This document shows, in pieces, positions 14,855-17,408 of a DNA stretch of 17,408 nucleotides (position 1 is the first letter of the stretch; each line of letters begins with the position of its first letter). Both the position numbers and the translations under genes were made by a program. The notes under the pieces are model-generated. The model saw only the letters and a list, made by a program, of their open reading frames with translations, searched no databases and was not told where the DNA came from. Origin of the DNA: Deltaproteobacteria bacterium (lineage in GTDB: Bacteria > Desulfobacterota > DAOWNY01); the NCBI GenBank assembly GCA_030642325.1, contig DAOWNY010000009.1, forward strand, positions 1 to 17,408. The letters run 5' to 3'.

Positions 14855-15751
14855 CTACTCTCCTTCAAAAAGTAAATTACGTTCTTTTAGCGTTTCTTTT
14901 ACTACTACGCCGATCTGAGCCGGATTATTTACTACTGTTACTCCGGATTTTTTCAGGATATTGACTTTTTCTTCGGCGGTTCCCTTCCCTCCCGCAATAA
15001 TAGCTCCTGCATGTCCCATCCTTCTTCCAGGGGGGGCAGTCTGTCCGGCAATGAATGCAACAACCGGTTTTTGCATGCGGTTTTTAATGAAATCAGAAGC
15101 TTCTTCTTCGGCAGTTCCCCCTATTTCTCCAATGAGTACGATCAGAATCGTGTCAGGATCATCTTCAAATAACTTCAATATGTCAACAAAAGTGGAACCG
15201 ACGATGGGATCGCCTCCAATTCCGATGGAGGTTGATTGTCCGATTCCCAAGGCCGTTAATTGGTTTATCACCTCGTAGGTTAATGTTCCGCTTCGGGAGA
15301 TAACCCCCACTTTTCCCGGTAGGTGGATAAAGTTGGGCATAAATCCGATTTTTCCCGTCCCCGGGGTGGTAATGCCCGGACAATTTGGCCCGATAAGATA
15401 TGTCCCCGATCCCCGGAGGATTTTTTTTACTCTCACCATCTCCAGGACCGGAATCCCCTCGGTCATACATGCGATCAATTTAATTCCCGCATCAAAGGCT
15501 TCCAGGATGGCATCGGAGGCAAAAGGAGCCGGAACATATATGCCGGAAGCATTTACTCCCTCTTTTTCCACGGCATCAATTACCCTGTTATAGACGGGAA
15601 CCCCCTCAATCTTCATCCCCCCCTTGCCGGGAGTCACTCCTGCTGCCACCCTGGTGCCAAACTGCAATGCCTCTCGGGCATGAAAGCTCCCTTCCCCTCC
15701 CGTAATCCCTTGAATTACCACTCTACTGTCTTGATTCAGCAGGATGCTCAA
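14855..15751 (-). CDS. sucD: Succinyl-CoA synthetase (ADP/GDP-forming), alpha subunit
   Basis: The 298-residue alpha subunit binds CoA and carries the phosphohistidine that passes phosphate between succinyl-CoA and the nucleotide. H247 in RRMGHAGAI is that histidine, one position from the E. coli residue. Other markers are the Rossmann QGITGGEGSFHA near the N-terminus, GPNCPGI, and SRSGTLTYE. The start is TTG with GGGGGAT about three bases ahead, in the 18-base gap after sucC; no ATG or GTG fits better. This step yields or consumes one ATP or GTP per succinate. It is followed, one base after its stop, by the small OadG-like gene. Confidence 0.95.
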   Translation of the reverse strand: MSILLNQDSRVVIQGITGGEGSFHAREALQFGTRVAAGVTPGKGGMKIEGVPVYNRVIDAVEKEGVNASGIYVPAPFASDAILEAFDAGIKLIACMTEGIPVLEMVRVKKILRGSGTYLIGPNCPGITTPGTGKIGFMPNFIHLPGKVGVISRSGTLTYEVINQLTALGIGQSTSIGIGGDPIVGSTFVDILKLFEDDPDTILIVLIGEIGGTAEEEASDFIKNRMQKPVVAFIAGQTAPPGRRMGHAGAIIAGGKGTAEEKVNILKKSGVTVVNNPAQIGVVVKETLKERNLLFEGE

Positions 15752-15769
15752 CTTATCCCCCGTTAAAAT

Positions 15770-16939
15770 TTATGATTTTGCAAAACTCACCACTTTTTGG
15801 GCGGCCTGGTAAAGACCCTCGGCCACTTCAAATTTTAAGGATGATTTTTTTAAGATTTCTCTCCCTTCCTCTACATTTGTGCCTTGCAGCCTCACCACCA
15901 TGGGTAGAGTAAGGTCAATATTTGATGCTGCCTCAATAATTCCGTTGGCCACCCGGTCGCAGCGGAGGATGCCTCCAAAAATATTGACGAGAATTGCTTT
16001 CACTTTGTCGTCTGACGTGAGGATCCTGAACGCTTTCTCAATCTGTTTGGCCGAAGCACCCCCTCCCACGTCGAGAAAGTTGGCCGGTTCCCCACCCGCC
16101 ATCTTAATGAGGTCCATGGTGGTCATGGCCAATCCTGCTCCATTGACCATGCAGCCCACATTTCCATCCAGTTTGATGTAGTTCACCCCGGCATTTTTTG
16201 CCTCAACCTCCAGGGGATCTTCCTCGCCAATATCCCGCAGTTCATTAATGTCCGGGTGGCGGAATAGGGCGTCGTCGTCGAAGTTCATTTTGCAGTCCAA
16301 GGCTAAAAGCCTGTTGTCCTCGGTGATTACCAGCGGGTTTATCTCTATCAATGAAGCATCTTTTTCCATGAATATTTGGTACAATTTTCCGATAATCCCG
16401 GTGAGTTCAGCGATCATCGGTTTCTCCAAACCTAATCCGTAAGCAACTTTTCTGCCCTGAAATCCACTAAAACTTACCAGGGGATCAGCATCAACTTTAA
16501 TGATCTTCTCCGGATTTTTTGAAGATACTTCCTCAATCTCCATTCCACCGGCTTCGGAAGCCATTATAACCGGATGCTCTTTATTCTGAGAACGATCAAT
16601 TGCTATCCCCAGGTAAAGTTCCTTTTTTATCTCGGTGGCCTCTTCTACCAGAACTTTTTCTACCTTTCTACCCTCCGGGCCGGTTTGATGCGTGACAAGA
16701 ACCATGCCGATGATGGCTTTGGAAGCCTCTTCTGCTTCCTTGGGAGAAGAGGCCAGTTTTATTCCCCCTCCTTTTCCTCTGCCACCCGCATGAATCTGGG
16801 CCTTAACCACTACCCTGCCGGTGCCGATTTCGGATGCAGCCTCTCCGGCTTCCTGCGGAGTTTTGGCAATTCTTCCCAACGGAACCGGAATCCCGTAATC
16901 TTTCAATATTTTTTTTGCCTGAAATTCATGTATTTTCAT
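15770..16939 (-). CDS. sucC: Succinyl-CoA synthetase (ADP/GDP-forming), beta subunit
   Basis: The 389-residue beta subunit has an ATP-grasp nucleotide-binding domain and a C-terminal CoA-ligase domain. The phosphate loop HAGGRGKGGGI is at about 50-60. NPLVITEDNRLLALDCKMNFDDDA marks the Mg2+ site region, and LDVGGGAS and VNIFGGILRCDRVANGI are standard C-terminal blocks. Length matches E. coli SucC. The ATG has GAGGAAGAG about nine bases ahead. It is the first gene of the operon; a candidate promoter and a FadR-like palindrome lie within the 60 bases before the ribosome-binding site. Nucleotide preference (ADP or GDP) was not judged. Confidence 0.95.
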   Translation of the reverse strand: MKIHEFQAKKILKDYGIPVPLGRIAKTPQEAGEAASEIGTGRVVVKAQIHAGGRGKGGGIKLASSPKEAEEASKAIIGMVLVTHQTGPEGRKVEKVLVEEATEIKKELYLGIAIDRSQNKEHPVIMASEAGGMEIEEVSSKNPEKIIKVDADPLVSFSGFQGRKVAYGLGLEKPMIAELTGIIGKLYQIFMEKDASLIEINPLVITEDNRLLALDCKMNFDDDALFRHPDINELRDIGEEDPLEVEAKNAGVNYIKLDGNVGCMVNGAGLAMTTMDLIKMAGGEPANFLDVGGGASAKQIEKAFRILTSDDKVKAILVNIFGGILRCDRVANGIIEAASNIDLTLPMVVRLQGTNVEEGREILKKSSLKFEVAEGLYQAAQKVVSFAKS

Positions 16940-16970
16940 ATTTTTTATCTCTTCCTCACCTTGCTTGAAA

Positions 16971-16990
16971 ATGAATGGTTATTCATTCAT
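16971..16990. promoter_or_regulatory. FadR/TetR-type operator palindrome
   Basis: A perfect 7-bp inverted repeat, ATGAATG (16971-16977) and CATTCAT (16984-16990), is separated by six bases. On the minus strand the site reads ATGAATGAAT-AACCATTCAT. From memory, the Bacillus FadR box is WTGAATGAMTANTCATTCAW; this site differs at one of 20 positions. It lies just downstream of the candidate -10, where a repressor would block initiation. Identification of the binding protein is inference; no regulator gene is in the window. Confidence 0.6.
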
Positions 16991-16991
16991 A

Positions 16992-17020
16992 GATCTAACA
17001 CACTACTATTTTTCCGTCAA
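16992..17020 (-). promoter_or_regulatory. Candidate sigma-70-type promoter of the sucC operon
   Basis: On the minus strand TTGACG (17015-17020) is separated by 17 bases from TAGATC (16992-16997), and an extended -10 TG lies in the right place (TGTTAGATC). The -35 is near consensus; the -10 hexamer is weak. The predicted start site would fall inside the palindrome at 16971-16990, about 35-50 bases before the sucC ATG. Confidence 0.45.
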
Positions 17021-17192
17021 CACTTTTTAAATTTAGCGCATAAACCATTTTATATAGTATGAAGTTATAGATTTTAATTGTTTAATGGCAGGGATAAAAT
17101 GTAGTGCGAAATAAATTTGAAAGAAGAAGGGAAAAATACTAATTGTCAATTCAGGTACAACAGGCAGGGATGGTTAACATTATTTTCATACT

Positions 17193-17228
17193 AAAAACCC
17201 CCTCCCTTTTACAAAAGGGAGGGGGTTT
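17193..17228 (-). terminator. Strong intrinsic terminator of the upstream gene
   Basis: A perfect GC-rich inverted repeat (17195-17210 with 17213-17228) folds into a long stem with a very small loop. On the minus strand it runs into TTTTT, about 45 bases after the stop of the partial gene at the right edge. It separates that gene from the sucC operon. Confidence 0.9.
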
Positions 17229-17271
17229 CGGAATATCCGAGAATTTATCCTCAAAACATACTATCAATCAA

Positions 17272-17408
17272 CTACAACAATCCCTTCTCTTTGGCCCTGA
17301 CTACGCTTTCAGGGTCTTTCCACCATTTGGTGACTCCCAGGTCTTCTGCTACTGCATTGGCTGCAAGATAACCGGGACCGAAGATCACTGTGCCTCCGGG
17401 GTAAGTAC
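17272..17408 (-). CDS. C-terminus of a FAD-dependent oxidoreductase-like protein (partial)
   Basis: Only the last 45 codons are inside the window; the gene continues beyond the right edge. The visible end includes TYPGGTVIFGPGYLAANA, then a charged tail finishing RAKEKGLL. A YPG-G-x(3)-GP-x(3)-AA pattern near the C-terminus resembles the last FAD-contacting segment of fumarate reductase/3-ketosteroid dehydrogenase-like flavoproteins, where a helix follows that packs on the flavin. That is family recollection on a short fragment, so the name is tentative. A strong terminator follows, so it is a separate unit from the sucC operon. Confidence 0.5.
   Translation of the reverse strand, partial: TYPGGTVIFGPGYLAANAVAEDLGVTKWWKDPESVVRAKEKGLL

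Larger units (their letters stand above)
16940..17271 (-). other. 332-base intergenic region with sucC operon control elements
   Basis: No coding gene is supported. It contains, in minus-strand order, the terminator of the upstream flavoprotein-like gene, about 170 bases of AT-rich sequence with an isolated TTGACA (17143-17148) lacking a matching -10, then a better promoter and the FadR-like operator close to sucC. Confidence 0.6.

Noticed and set aside
9179..16698. The 13-base word TTGATGCGTGACA at about 9179 and 16685
   Set aside because: The second copy is inside sucC coding sequence and the first is part of a terminator-like hairpin; no other features are shared, so coincidence is likely.

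Overview
The window is almost entirely a catabolic locus for the methylmalonyl-CoA (succinate-propionate) pathway. Fifteen genes lie on the minus strand and are read from about 17.0 kb down to 1.9 kb. One convergent plus-strand gene for a Na+/dicarboxylate symporter sits at the left end. The 3' end of an unrelated flavoprotein-like gene, also on the minus strand, enters at the right edge. The DNA is slightly AT-rich and nearly every gene has a strong Shine-Dalgarno sequence. The gene set (split methylmalonyl-CoA mutase, two-subunit class I fumarase, Na+-pump decarboxylase) suggests an anaerobic bacterium, perhaps a Clostridia-like syntroph or dicarboxylate fermenter. A T-box-like motif and a Bacillus FadR-like operator are compatible with Firmicutes, but the taxonomy is inference.

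Layout, in the direction of minus-strand transcription. (1) A terminator at 17195-17228 closes the flavoprotein-like gene. A candidate promoter and a near-perfect FadR-type palindrome then precede an operon of seven closely spaced genes: sucC, sucD, a 46-residue OadG-like subunit (14713-14853), mmdB, mmdA, and the large and small subunits of methylmalonyl-CoA mutase. (2) Methylmalonyl-CoA epimerase follows, with a hairpin/T-run terminator behind it. (3) A 419-base leader with a T-box-like core and a long inverted repeat precedes an NAD(P)-type malic enzyme. (4) A 289-base spacer with short dispersed repeats leads to the two fumarase subunits. (5) Succinate dehydrogenase follows in the order A-C-D-B. 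(6) A weak bidirectional terminator lies between sdhB and the symporter. (7) The left edge holds a REP-like palindrome.

How the genes work together: propionyl-CoA and (S)-methylmalonyl-CoA are linked by the Na+-coupled decarboxylase. Epimerase and mutase connect methylmalonyl-CoA to succinyl-CoA, SucCD connects that to succinate with ATP or GTP, Sdh to fumarate, fumarase to malate, and malic enzyme to pyruvate plus CO2. The route can run as propionate oxidation (decarboxylase reversed, consuming a Na+ gradient) or as dicarboxylate fermentation to propionate (Na+ pumped out, substrate imported by the symporter). The sequence alone does not fix the direction. Notable absences from the window are a biotin carrier subunit, malate dehydrogenase, a transcarboxylase 5S/pyruvate carboxylase, a mutase chaperone and any regulator gene.

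I found no CRISPR array, insertion sequence, tRNA or rRNA. The enzymes are recognisable families. The more unusual points are the regulatory signals and the composition of the decarboxylase.
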